This document shows positions 22,785-32,920 of a stretch of 64,000 bases of DNA, piece by piece. The position numbers and the translations under genes were made by a program. The notes under the pieces were generated by a model. That model worked only from the letters and a program-made list of their open reading frames with translations, searched no databases and was not told where the DNA came from. Numbering within the stretch: position 1 is the stretch's first letter; each line of letters opens with the position of its first letter. The DNA lies in contig OZ005648.1 in the NCBI GenBank assembly GCA_963930645.1, positions 249,403,436 through 249,467,435 of the forward strand. Direction: 5' to 3'. The DNA is from Salticus scenicus. Its lineage: Eukaryota > Arthropoda > Arachnida > Araneae > Salticidae.

Positions 22785-23480
22785 AAACACACATAACACA
22801 ATTGGAAGTACACTTTTAGCATTTTCCCGTAATGAATCCAAAAGTATTTGTATAGCCCTGTACATAAATCATTAATGTTATTCACAACATCTTCTATAGA
22901 TATTTTCAACATTTTCTTTAACTATCTTTTATTGAATTTGGAAAAATTATGATTATTAATGTTGTTCAAAAGTGCTTATAAGAAAAAGGTTTCTTAAGCC
23001 GTAATGTATCAGAATTATTTTGTATGTGCTTGTACACGAACCAGATGTGCTGCATGAACGATTCTTAATAGGAAGCATTTTACAATAAATCTGAAAACCT
23101 TAATAAAATATATCAGTTTTATGGTGGTTTAAAAATATTTAGGGGAATTTAAACGCGAATAGGCAGATGGACAGACACGTAAAAACGAATCAAAGTCATG
23201 GATTACTTACCAACAAAGTCCTAAACTCCTTTAACTTTGTTAAAAAAAATTTTTAAAACATGTAGCACAACGGAAAATGCCCTTTTAGTAATTTCCATTT
23301 ATATTTCATAACGTATCTGAATATTTTGGGTAACCTTGCAAACGAGTTATTTATGGTGTAGAAAACAGAGTTCTGTGGCATCTGAGTAATATATGCCAAT
23401 TTTGTTATGTTTTGTGTAATATGAAGGTATGAATCTACTTTTCAAAAATACTCCTCACAGATATTTATTTATCCAAATTA
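22785..23480. repeat. Two diverged tandem units of an old repeat (about 475 bp), also at 54.55-54.96 kb
   Basis: A block containing CACAA(T/C)(T/G)GGAA near 22797 recurs near 23265, with the following CCCTGTACATAA / AACCTTGCAAACG regions aligning loosely. The same two blocks, in the opposite order, are at 54545-54965 (shared words TTTTCTTATGTTTTGTG(C/T)A-like and AGAATT(C/A)TTT). Heavily diverged and non-coding. Confidence 0.45.
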
Positions 23481-23553
23481 ATTTGTAACCTTCTGTGCGT
23501 AAACCGTTAGTTCTATTTAATAGAAAATATGCTGTGTAAATAAGAATAACATA

Positions 23554-24880
23554 GGAGAGACTGGGGCACAGTGGACCACCCCTATTTAAATCTCTTATGT
23601 TTTATTCTTATAGTTTATATTGAGACTCATAGACGGAAGCATGATACTACTTCTATACATCCAAAAAAAAAAAAAAAAAAAACATGGTAAATGCTATGGT
23701 AGCCATTTTATACAACTTTTATGTTTTTGAGCTGCTCAAAGTAATTTTTCAAGTTTGAAGTTTTTTAGTTTTATCAGGACAGAACTATTGACTACAAGTA
23801 TTAAATAGTTATTAAGAAAAGCTAAAATATTGTTGTTTTTAAATTTATAAAAATTATTAGCATATTTATAGTCTATATAGAATTTTAATATTATTATTTG
23901 TTTTGTTTGGACATGGGGCACAGTAGACCACCTCTACATGGGGCACAGTGGACCACCTTCCAATGCGCCTAAAACTCAAAATTATATTTATTACGTTATT
24001 TATTTTAGTTAAATTTACATATACAAATATAATGTGACTCAAAATAATTAATAAAAAAATAATAATCTTAACGTTATAATAAAATAAATTTCTGAAAAAG
24101 AAAAATAGTTGAATAGTAGTATAATAATTATGAATATCTAAATTTAATATTTATTTGAATTGTTTATTATTAAAAAAATAAATAAAATGATTATGTGATA
24201 TAATAAATAGTAATTATATATATTTATTGTTGTTGTTTTTAGGAATAACATGTAAAAGATAAAAGTAGAATAATTTTAGTTAAACCTATCTCGCAAATAT
24301 AATGTAAAGTATTAATATCTCAAAATAATTAATAAAAATGTTTGAATAGTAACATAATGTTTAATTATATATTTCATAATTTTTATAACTATATAACATT
24401 AATAAACAAATGAAAAATATGTCTTATTGTTTTTAGTGATGGCATGTAAAAGACAAAGGAAATCTGATATAGAATTCTTACTCTAATTTGATTTCTTATT
24501 TTTGTATTCCTTTAAATTTTGGTAATTTTATTGCATGAAAATGTTCGAATTATGTTATTTAGACTAGAATTGCATAAGAAACTAATTTTAGAAAAAAAAA
24601 GGGTAATTTATATTAATTGAACATGAACAACAGAGGTTGATCCACTGTACCCCGGGTTATGGACCACTGTGCCCTGGTGTGAGGCGCAGTTGTCCACTTT
24701 GTGAGTGCACACAATTTATTTTTTTATTCGTAATGTATTCGAAGTATTGTTATAAAAAATTAGGACATGTTAAGAAAGGTTTAAAGAATATTTGCTAATT
24801 TTTTCAAGTACCTTGCTTTTTTATTTTTGGTGAAAAGAAATTATAAGTGTAAAAGTGGTCCATTGTGCCCCAGTCTCCTC
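23554..24880. mobile_element. 1.33-kb inverted-repeat element with iterated GGGGCACAGTGGACCAC motif
   Basis: The left end GGAGAGACTGGGGCACAGTG and the complement of the right end (GAGGAGACTGGGGCACAATG) are inverted repeats. Both flanks carry TA (23552-23553 and 24881-24882). The motif GGGGCACAGTGGACCAC recurs internally at 23915-23932 and 23940-23957 in direct orientation, and in inverse or decayed form at about 24639-24653, 24661-24674 and 24683-24697. This symmetric subterminal clustering is the layout of transposase-binding sites. The core is extremely AT-rich and non-coding. Non-autonomous DNA transposon, superfamily not assigned. Confidence 0.82.
23669..23690. repeat. Poly(A) tract
   Basis: About 19 A residues inside the 1.33-kb element. 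Confidence 0.9.
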
Positions 24881-24882
24881 TA

Positions 24883-26230
24883 TATCAGTTTCAAGGAATT
24901 CTAAAATATGTATGAAGTTTAATAAGAAATGGCACGCAGACTCACAAATCGAAGTCATAAAATATTTTTAATTTTATTAAAAGCGTTAAAAATGCTCTCT
25001 AAACTATTCTAAAAGAATGGAAGATAAATTATGACACGAAGCGAAATTTTTATTTATTTATTTATTTTTTTTTTTTTTAATTATTATATGCCTTTATAAA
25101 TTTCTTTTTTCAAATAAGCACTCATAATTGTTATTTTAGTTTAACATGGCTGTATTGTATCTTTCATATATATTAGTTTATTTTATACTATCCTTTATAG
25201 AAGTTTTGCTTTAACAATAACGTAGTCATCCTGTTACTTTCTCAAGATGATTTTCGCTTTATTTTTCAAAAATGTTTATATAAACCCCTAACAAATTTTC
25301 TTTGATAACTTTATGATTATTGGACAAATCAACAGAATACGGTTACATTTTCGGACTGTTGTTGTCCGGTAATTCCAAATATGGTATTGAAAAAGTATGT
25401 TAAGATATCTGAACAAATAATGAACAATTTACTTCTCTGCTATATTATCTGTATTATTTTTATTTTTAATGATTGCAACATAACCTGTGATCTAAACTTT
25501 AACTAAACTTTTCTGTATATCGTTGCACTGCAAAAGGTACTAACCAAAACATTTCTGTACTCAAAAAAATATTGCAACGATATTGGCAAAAATAGTGTAC
25601 ATCTTTGAGTTTTTTCAAAAAAAGCGAAATGGAATGTGAACCGATTGAAAATAAATATTTAATTAATGAATGTTAATTAACGAAAAAATACATAAATTTG
25701 TTGCAGAAACTTAAAACATCAGAATTTTTTCATGATTTAATCGACGCATTCTAATGGGTGTGTTTTGCACAAATTGTTTTATTGACATTTACATTTAATT
25801 TGTAAATAACGTTTTAATCTCTTATTTATCTTATACATTTTTAGGAGAGTCAATCTCGCATCCATATATTTGCAGGAATTCCATGTGTCATTTAGGAAAA
25901 GAAAAGCAAATTCCCTCATAAAATTTGCGGAAAAAAATCTTATGAAATAAACGAGATTTTGAGAAATATATGATTCTGAGAAAAATAAATTAAGAATAAA
26001 TTTCGTATTCTGAATTTTGAAATAAATCGACCCGGTATCTACTACTGGTTGCCCCGCTCAATATAAAATGACCCAGTAGTGGGTAGTGCTGTCCACTATT
26101 GGCCATGACACACTGGAACAGTATTAGACACCCATGAAAATATTATCTATTAAGAAATTAAATATTTAACAAAATAACTGTCTTCTTAGATATTTAACAA
26201 CATGAAAGCAGAAGGTAGAAGAATTAACTC
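24883..26230. other. AT-rich intergenic DNA
   Basis: No gene supported. The part at about 26030-26110 is more balanced and has CCAGTAGTGGGTAG/CTACTACTGG inverted words, possibly a decayed transposon end. Confidence 0.45.
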
Positions 26231-26249
26231 GAAGTAAATATGTGAAAAG

Positions 26250-26400
26250 GTTGTTTGTTTGGTTAGGTTTAACGTAGCACTGGTACTGCGCGATGGGCAA
26301 CTGCTGACGGTTTTTCATCCACCCATAAGGATCGTCTGGGGACATGCCATCACAATTTTGATCCTCCACGAGGGGGATGGCTCCCGCACTTCAGTGATTC
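26250..26400 (+). repeat. Short interspersed repeat (TAACGT-GCACT family), copy 1
   Basis: Starts GGTTAGGTTTAACGTAGCAC, continues through TGGTACTGCGCGATGGGCAA and ends near GATCCTCCACGAGGG. The same block order recurs at 31803-31945, with a truncated copy at 29086-29120 (TTTTACGTCGCACTAGTGCT). I see no tRNA-like internal promoter. Short non-coding repeat of unknown class. Confidence 0.75.
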
Positions 26401-26805
26401 CCAGAAATATGTGAAAAGGAAACGGTTTTTCAAAACAATAAAAAATGATTATTAAATAATAAAATTTTACTTTGTTTCAATTAAATTGGATCTCAAGTTG
26501 GAACTGATGACTTAAGCTTTTGTAGATCAACGACATTAATATTAAGGATCTGGAACACCAACTTGTACCTACCTATGCATGACTTAAAAAGCTTATTTTA
26601 AGGGTTTAAATTAAAAAATGTCCACTACGCGTACAATATCTACTTCTGGTACACTGATTTTACTTTTTGAAAAATGAAAGTTCTTGCTACGTTAATAGGG
26701 AGACGATCCTTATCCAAATTAAAAATCTAGAAATATGATAGCTCTCATTGATTCGAATTTGTACCTGTATATGTAAAAATTTGATATTAATTAAAAGTAA
26801 AATAA
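26401..26805. other. AT-rich intergenic DNA
   Basis: Nothing recognised. Confidence 0.5.
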
Positions 26806-26979
26806 TCTATATTAATAAAATCAGAGTTTTGTCTGTAAATTTGTCGGAATCGAAAAATTTTGCGATATCTTCACGTTTCACACCCCATGAAAGCCGAAAA
26901 TGACTTCAGAAAATTTTGCCTGTGTGTGTGTGTGTGTGTGTCTGTGTGTATGTCATCGTGTCCGAATGTCGCTTTTTTT

Positions 26980-27425
26980 GTCCGGGCATCACTCGGGAAC
27001 GGCTGGACGGAATTCAACGACGCTTGGCAGTAATTTAGGTCTTCACCCAACTTAAAATTATATCTATCAACTTTTGGAAATTCCCCCCCGTTCCCCCCCC
27101 CAAGGGGGTAAAAGACTAAAACACGTTTGTCCGGGCATCACTTGAGAACGGCTGGACGGAATTCAACGACGCTTGGCATGAATTTAGGTCTTCACCCAAC
27201 TTAAAATTATATCTATCAACTTTTCGGAAATTCCCCCCCGTTCCCCCCTAGGGGGTAAAAGACTGAAACACGTTTGTCCGGGCATCACTCGAGAATGGCT
27301 GGACGGAATTCAACGGCGCTTGGCAGAAACTTAGGTCTTCACCCAACTTGAAATTATATATATAGAAATTTTCAAAATTATAATTAGTGTTTAAATTGTG
27401 GGTAAAAAACGCCTGCGCATGCGCC
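26980..27425 (+). repeat. Three-unit 147-149-bp tandem array inside Helitron copy 1
   Basis: GTCCGGGCATCACT starts units at 26980, 27129 and 27276. Each has GGCTGGACGGAATTCAACG(A/G), CTTCACCCAACTT and, in the first two units, a C-run/G-run block before the next unit. The third unit is cut short and runs into different sequence. Confidence 0.9.
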
Positions 27426-28390
27426 ATAAATATCTTTTCACTAAAACGCTTTGAATGGAAAAATAAAATGCAAAAATAAATTTTTAAGATAAAGACTTTT
27501 TTCATTCGCGTGAATCGCACTACAAATTATGAAAAGATTTAAATGAAGTTTTGCCATCTGAGTTTCATACTTTAGTTAATTTTAAAAAATCTAATTGTCG
27601 TATCGAAAAACTGTTTACACCCCTGGATTCAGAAAAATCGCCTCTTTCATTTGGTACCAAATTTATAAATATAGGTCTGATATTTCTAATTTATTTTACC
27701 CTTTTTCCGTTTTCAACCTAGATTCGATATGGAAAGCTTTAGTATTGGATCCCTTTGGCAAAATTTGAAATTCGGTACCGAAGTAGCTCGGACGTTTCTC
27801 GCCAAGATCTTTGATTGCACAATTGAGATAGCCAATTCAGTTCATCGCAAAAATGGCTTAAAATATTTAAAGTCACCAAAGGGTTCCCATACTAAAGCTG
27901 TGCATTTTGTACTTATTTATTTATATTTTCTATTAAAGACTTCTGTGGTCACGAAATTTGGTGCATAAATTGTTTGTTTGCATCCGGCACTTATTGTAAC
28001 TGGATTTCACGAAATTCGAAATCTCCCCCCCCCCTTCTCGGAGTCGGAGGGCAATAAACGGTATAACTTCTGTATAACCCCACAGCTGAATTTGGCGATT
28101 TTTCTTTGGCGTTGTTTTGAAGGATAACGATGTCGTTCTGGACTGTTTGCGATATAATATGGCAGCCTAATATTTTGTTTATTTTGGATTTATGATTTAG
28201 ATTATGATTTTATCATTTATCATATATGATTTATGATTTTTAGATTTATGATTTAGCCATAATCGCCAACAAAAAAATCGCCAAATTGTGGGTTTATACT
28301 GAAGTCGTTCCCAATAAACATGTGTAAAAACATGTTTTTCCGTTTGAATTCGCTTTGAATTATCTTAGAATGGCAAATTTTGGTGTGCGG

Positions 28391-28640
28391 ATATTGATTA
28401 AGTGTACGCATTATGTACGTTAGTGGGATTTTGCAAAACTTCGAACTCACCCACTGAGGAAGGGGAAGTAACAAGTGGGTAAGTTGTGCCTAAGGCAGTG
28501 GGGACCCAGACTGTATATTGATTAAGTGTACGCATTATGTACATTAGTGTGATTTTGCAAAACTTCGAACTCACCTGCTGAGGAAGGGGAAGTAAGAAGT
28601 GGGTAAGTTGTGCCGAAGACAGTGGAGACCTAGACTCCTC
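28391..28640 (+). repeat. 124-bp tandem duplication near the Helitron 3' end
   Basis: ATATTGATTAAGTGTACGCA occurs at 28391 and 28515. The same duplication is in copy 2 (48797 and 48921), so it predates their separation. Confidence 0.9.
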
Positions 28641-28759
28641 ACTTTGCGAGCGAGAAAACCTCTACCAATCACAGCGAGAACTTGGGTTATTAATAAAGAT
28701 ATGGGAATTTGACAACTCATTTAAGTTTAATGTCCAGCGAAGCGGGCAAAGCCTGCTAG

Positions 28760-29794
28760 TGTCTAAATAAAAATAACATTTAAATCAAATAATATTATCA
28801 TCAAATGCACATTTTCGAACTGTTTTTCTTTAAGGCACAACAGTGAATTTGTTTGTTTAAACCGTTTAAACTAAACTGTTGCTCAGCTCATGTAAAATAT
28901 AATATGAAATGATTTTGAAAAGTTATAGGATCTTAGTTAATCCCGCTAACTATAACTATTCATGCATTAAATATTATTAAAAATATAAGAAAAAACCTTA
29001 TCTAAAAAAAGAGACAATTCCGATAAAATTTCTGTATTAAACACGCAACAATGATAATTTATTCACTAAAATTAATTAGGTTGAGTGGGTTTTACGTCGC
29101 ACTAGTGCTAGGTATCAATCCATCATTCTAAATATAGGTAAGTAATGTTTGTTTAGAAAATACTACCAATACTTATGTTAAGTGAAATAAATTAAAAAGA
29201 ATACAATAATTCAAGTAAAAATATATAAAAAATAAACGTATTAAATTCCACATGATATTTTATTTTCTTGAGTTTTGCTTATAAAGTGACAAGGGAAGTT
29301 TATTAACCAAGAATGAACAGATTAGCAGTTCATTCAAACAGTATAATCTAATAAATTTCGATAGTAGTTACCAAAATATTAAGCATTTTAGTCCCAAAAA
29401 TACTTATTTTTCATTCACATAAAACATTAAACGTTAAACATTATATTAAACCATGAATATAACGCAAAAGTTGCAAAATACTGTGTGAAAATAAGAGTAT
29501 TATGAGGACAAATCAATGGTAAGCAAGATATTCACAAAGAAGTGGCTTGTACTCAACTGCCATTGATGTCATACCGGATCACGGCTTCTCAGTAAATAAA
29601 AATACTAAAATTTTGAAAGAAATATTTCTCAAAAATAGTTAAAATACAATTTATGAACGCTAAAAAATAAAATGTAAAGTATATGAAACAATTGATTTGC
29701 TTAAATTGCCACTAAATGAAATTGGTGTCGAGATCTTTATCAGGATAAACTAAAATACCCTCTCATTCATCAACAGGGATAGTATAACCAATAT
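28760..29794. other. AT-rich intergenic DNA
   Basis: No gene. Contains a truncated copy of the TAACGT-GCACT short repeat at 29086-29120. Confidence 0.5.
29086..29125 (+). repeat. Truncated copy of the short interspersed repeat
   Basis: GGTTGAGTGGGTTTTACGTC followed by GCACTAGTGCT matches the start of the copies at 26250 and 31803. Confidence 0.65.
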
Positions 29795-30348
29795 ATGGGT
29801 GGGCGGAAAGTAACACCCCTACTGGAAATATTTTTTTTTCTCCTAAACGAATGTAGGTATGAAGGTAATTTTTGTCCACCTTTAGTTTAATGTGTGGCAT
29901 GATAATTACAAAAGTTACAATTCGATGTGTGCCCCAGTATTTTTTATACACTGTCTTAAACGAACAGATACGTTTGCTACGGTCTACTGCAAGAACTCAT
30001 CAGGAACACCACTTATGATCTCACGGATTTTGTTCTCAAGGTCACCCAGAATTTCAGGTTTGATGCGGTACACTTTTTCCTTAGCTCACCCCCATAAATA
30101 AAAAGTACTCGCATGGGGTGAGGTCTGGACAACGCGCAGGCCATTCTGTGGAGCCTCGGCGGCCTATCCAGCGTCCAGTGAATCACTCATCAAGCCACTG
30201 CCATATATTAGACATATGAAAAGGAAAAAAATATTACAAATAATGCCACACTACAGTCTACAAAACAAGGTAACTTTCATTGCAATCTACACATAACATC
30301 AATAGCTATTCCAAATTCAAAATAGGGAGTTACTTTCCGCCCACCCTG
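29795..30348 (-). mobile_element. Deletion derivative of a Tc1/mariner-superfamily transposon (554 bp)
   Basis: Terminal inverted repeats: GGGTGGGCGGAAAGTAAC on the left and GTTACTTTCCGCCCACCC on the right, 18 bp identical. Both flanks are TA-rich, as expected for TA target sites, though exact duplication limits are ambiguous. The interior encodes the C-terminal third of a transposase on the minus strand (listed separately); the N-terminal half is missing. Confidence 0.85.
29925..30210 (-). pseudogene. Tc1/mariner-superfamily (DDE) transposase C-terminal remnant
   Basis: Conceptual minus-strand reading from about 30205 gives a broken protein with WIGRRGSTEWPARCPDLTPC followed by EYFLF, then after a frameshift KEKVYRIKPEILGDLENKIR, and later VRLRQCIKNTGAHIE. 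This matches the conserved order WIGRRG-x-x-EWP-x-RSPDLTP-x-D-FFLWG, then KVY, then R-x-x-x-C-x-x-x-x-G-x-H-x-E in arthropod mariner/Tc3-like transposases. The position usually held by the last catalytic Asp (TP-C-D) is Glu here. In-frame stops occur before WIGRRG and after the IIS-G-VPDEF segment. The catalytic N-terminal part is absent, so no activity is expected. Family-level assignment is firm; the exact clade is not. Confidence 0.8.
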
Positions 30349-31020
30349 TATATATGTAACATAATATTTTCGCATCTTACTTAAAATTAATAAAAAATTA
30401 AATGAACACAAATTCATGAATTTGATTAGCTAATTTATCCCACATCTTTATTGTTCAGTGTCTGACTTCGAAATGCAGAATATACAAGCTAGCAGGTATA
30501 GACTACGTCTACATGTTGATGTACATTTTAGTTTTACGTCTACTTTTTTATAACCTTATACGGTAATGACGGATGGACAAAGGATTGGGGACCTTACGCA
30601 ATCATCTTTTCTGACACTTGGCAAGGCTGATGCAATATCGAAACCCGAAGGGAATATTTAGTTTAAATTATAAGTTCTTAATAAATAATATTGATTAAAT
30701 TAATTTAATTTACCTATATTAATGATATATTAATTTTTATTGTTACATATATATATACTTCTGTTGGGAAATTTATGTAGATTATAATAGCGTTTATTTG
30801 GAATCATTTAGAAGTTTAGGTGGAGGAAAAAAAGTCTGAAATTTTATGATTCCAATTTGCATCACTGCGATTGGGAATGTTAAATGTTAATTGTTGTTGT
30901 CTTAATTTTTTAATGAATAAGATTAACATTCCAGAGCAAAAGGAGATTAGAGCATGAAATTACACTCATATTCTCATCTTCTGAAATTGAATAAATGTTA
31001 TATCAATAACCTTCAACAAA
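30349..31020. other. Intergenic DNA with a small dispersed repeat
   Basis: A segment at about 30560-30640 (AATGACGGATGGACAAAG and following bases) resembles 54060-54115 (AATGACGGATAGACAAGA and following). Otherwise AT-rich without a gene. Confidence 0.45.
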
Positions 31021-31059
31021 GAGAATCTGATATGTTCGTAACTAGAGTATATGTATTAG

Positions 31060-31600
31060 TTCTCATTCTCATGAATTATGCATATCATGCAATATCAATC
31101 AATCAATTAATGAATTGGTTTGGAAAGTAATTTCAATAAGCCATTATAATGGCAAACAAGAGCGTTATTAAACAAATATTTCGATTTTTTTTTTTTCGCA
31201 GAGCCCTAACACCTTTACTATGCTCTACATAAATAATACAAAGAAACGCCATTATGTTTGGTAATTGACATGACGAAATCACAAATCATTCTATTATATT
31301 TGTCACCATATTTTGTACGGACGTGTCATATTATTCTGCAGTGACGTGATCCACACTATATAATTTGCAGATTTAGATTGGATGGCGATAGCTGGCCTTT
31401 TTTAGAAAGGCATTTCCTTGTGCTGATCACCTGAGCAAAGATAGTTATCTTGATAGAAATTATTTTCTGTGCGGTAGAATGGACACTAGATCATCCATCA
31501 CTGTATAATGCAATCAGATAAAAGTTGATAGATCAGGTTCTCCTTACCGCCAATGATGCCAGGGAAAATATGTCCTGAATTAATCCTAGTAATGACAATG
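31060..31600. promoter_or_regulatory. Unique island with clustered homeodomain/POU/GATA-like motifs
   Basis: Non-repetitive for about 540 bp. It contains ATGAATTATGCATATCATGC (octamer/POU-like) followed directly by ATCAATCAATCAATTAATGA (tandem Hox/Pbx-like and TAAT-type sites), the 14-bp palindrome GCCATTATAATGGC (31140-31153), and AGATAGTTATCTTGATAG and CAGATAAAAGTTGATAGATC (GATA-like, inverted and repeated). No protein-like frame. The composition fits a developmental enhancer, but such words are common in AT-rich DNA and conservation was not testable. Confidence 0.3.
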
Positions 31601-31802
31601 TGATATTGAATTATGTTATATATCAACTAGTTATGCGATAAGAATACATAATATTTTTAGACGATCAAAATCTTTCAATAGAAGCATAGATCATATTATT
31701 CTTAATTTTTAGAAATTGATTTTATTCTTGTTAGTATTTCTCTAAGCGTATGCTAATAAATGTGTAATGATAGTATGCTTCAAACTAATACAATAGCATG
31801 GG

Positions 31803-31945
31803 GTGGTTGGTTGAGTTTTTACGTCGCACTAGTACTGCGCACTGGGCAATTGACGACAGTCTGGGACTCGCCCCTACGGGTGGTTCAGAGACATGTCATT
31901 ACAATTTTTTATCCTTCACGGAGGGATAGCATGAAAACCTAACTA
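31803..31945 (+). repeat. Short interspersed repeat (TAACGT-GCACT family), copy 2
   Basis: TTTTTACGTCGCACTAGTAC, then TGCGCACTGGGCAATTG, ending ATCCTTCACGGAGGGATAGC. Aligns along its length with 26250-26400. Confidence 0.75.
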
Positions 31946-32331
31946 ATATAGAATTTATGACATAAAACGTTTTTATTGTTAACCATAAGTTCAAGTCTGT
32001 AAAGTTTACATTTGACAATAGTTGAATATTTTGTTGTTGTTGTTAAACTTACAATAAGAAAAAAATGAAGACTTACATTGATAATCAAAATGATCCAATT
32101 AAATAGTCACAGGATAATTTCATTTATTTATTGAATATATTTTAGTATAACTTTCTTATTGATACCTGGAGACTCTTCAGAGCTTTAGAGATTGCTATTT
32201 TTAACAAAACTTATTCGTATAATTCATGAAGAACTAAATTCTCTAAAACATGTATTTCAATGATAAAATAAAAATTGTGCAATGTATCTCAAAAACACAA
32301 GTAAGCTACACAAATACGAAAAAAAAAATTA

Positions 32332-32364
<33 letters not shown>

Positions 32365-32762
32365 TTGCAAAATACAGAATTAAATTTTATATTGTAATGA
32401 TATTAAAATCACATAGAAAATGATATAGAACCTTTAAAAAGATGTTGATGTCTGTTTTATGTTACATATTTATTGAAGAGCAACTATGGACTAACTGTGG
32501 CCACTTAGTGATTGTTATATATTATCATATTAAAGTTACAACTAAAGTTATTATCAGGTACAGTTACAGGCATAGTTACATATTGATCATCTGATGCAGT
32601 AGTGGCAGAACCCAAAAATAAGATTTTTAGTCTAAGTATATGTCAATGAGAAAAAAAAAAAAAAAAAAGGGTTTTGTCCACCAATATTACTATAGTCGGC
32701 AGCAAAATTATTCGAGCGCTACCAATAATTCCTACGTAAAAAAGAAGTACACTTAATACTGT
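31946..32762. other. AT-rich intergenic DNA
   Basis: (AAT)n microsatellite at about 32334-32362 and a poly(A) tract at about 32650; no gene. Confidence 0.5.
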
Positions 32763-32772
32763 TTTGTTAAAT

Positions 32773-32829
32773 ATATACTTGTCGAATCATATTCTTAGTC
32801 AGTCTAAGAACATGATTCGACAAGGATAT
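32773..32829. repeat. 26-bp stem, 5-nt loop hairpin (small-RNA-like or mini-transposon)
   Basis: The left arm CTTGTCGAATCATATTCTTAG (from 32778) is complementary to CTAAGAACATGATTCGACAAG (32804-32824) with one mismatch, and the stem continues into flanking TATAT for about 26 paired positions with two mismatches. Loop TCAGT at 32799-32803. Longer and cleaner than expected by chance, but the loop is very small for an animal microRNA precursor. Confidence 0.8.
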
Positions 32830-32859
32830 ATAGCATCTTTTCTTTTACAGACGAATGAC

Positions 32860-32920
32860 ACACACACACACACACAATCCCACAACCAGAAAAAACAAAA
32901 AAAAAAAAAAAAAAAAAAGA
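32860..32920. repeat. (CA)n and poly(A) tracts
   Basis: Short (CA)n at about 32860-32876 and about 22 A residues at about 32898-32919. Confidence 0.9.

Larger units (their letters stand above)
26806..28759 (+). mobile_element. Non-autonomous Helitron, copy 1 (1,954 bp)
   Basis: The 5' end TCTATATTAATAAAATCAGA is preceded by host A; the 3' end GCGGGCAAAGCCTGCTAG is followed by host T. TC...CTAG termini, insertion between A and T, no target duplication, no inverted repeats and a short 3' hairpin (GCGGGC paired with GCCTGC) are the hallmarks of Helitrons. Unusually, the hairpin abuts CTAG instead of lying several bases upstream. Inside are a (GT)n run, a three-unit 147-149-bp tandem array, a single copy of a module that is double in copy 2, and a 124-bp tandem duplication near the 3' end. 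There is no Rep or helicase frame, so mobilisation would need a partner element. The 79-codon frame at 27729-27968 is also open in copy 2, but the copies are too similar for that to show selection. Copy 2 is at 47028-49165. Confidence 0.88.

Noticed and set aside
26030..26115. CTACTACTGG / CCAGTAGTGGGTAG inverted words as a possible transposon pair
   Set aside because: Arms are short and adjacent, with no target duplication or second outer end.
27729..27968. 79-codon frame in Helitron copy 1, and the related 124-codon frame at 47992-48366 in copy 2
   Set aside because: The copies are highly similar DNA, so a shared open frame is expected; no domain and no sign of selection. Kept only as a note under the Helitron.
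30555..30660. Open stretch reading GQRIGDLTQSSFLTLGKADA as a possible exon
   Set aside because: The DNA resembles a repeat at 54.06 kb and lacks splice-site support; probably a chance frame.
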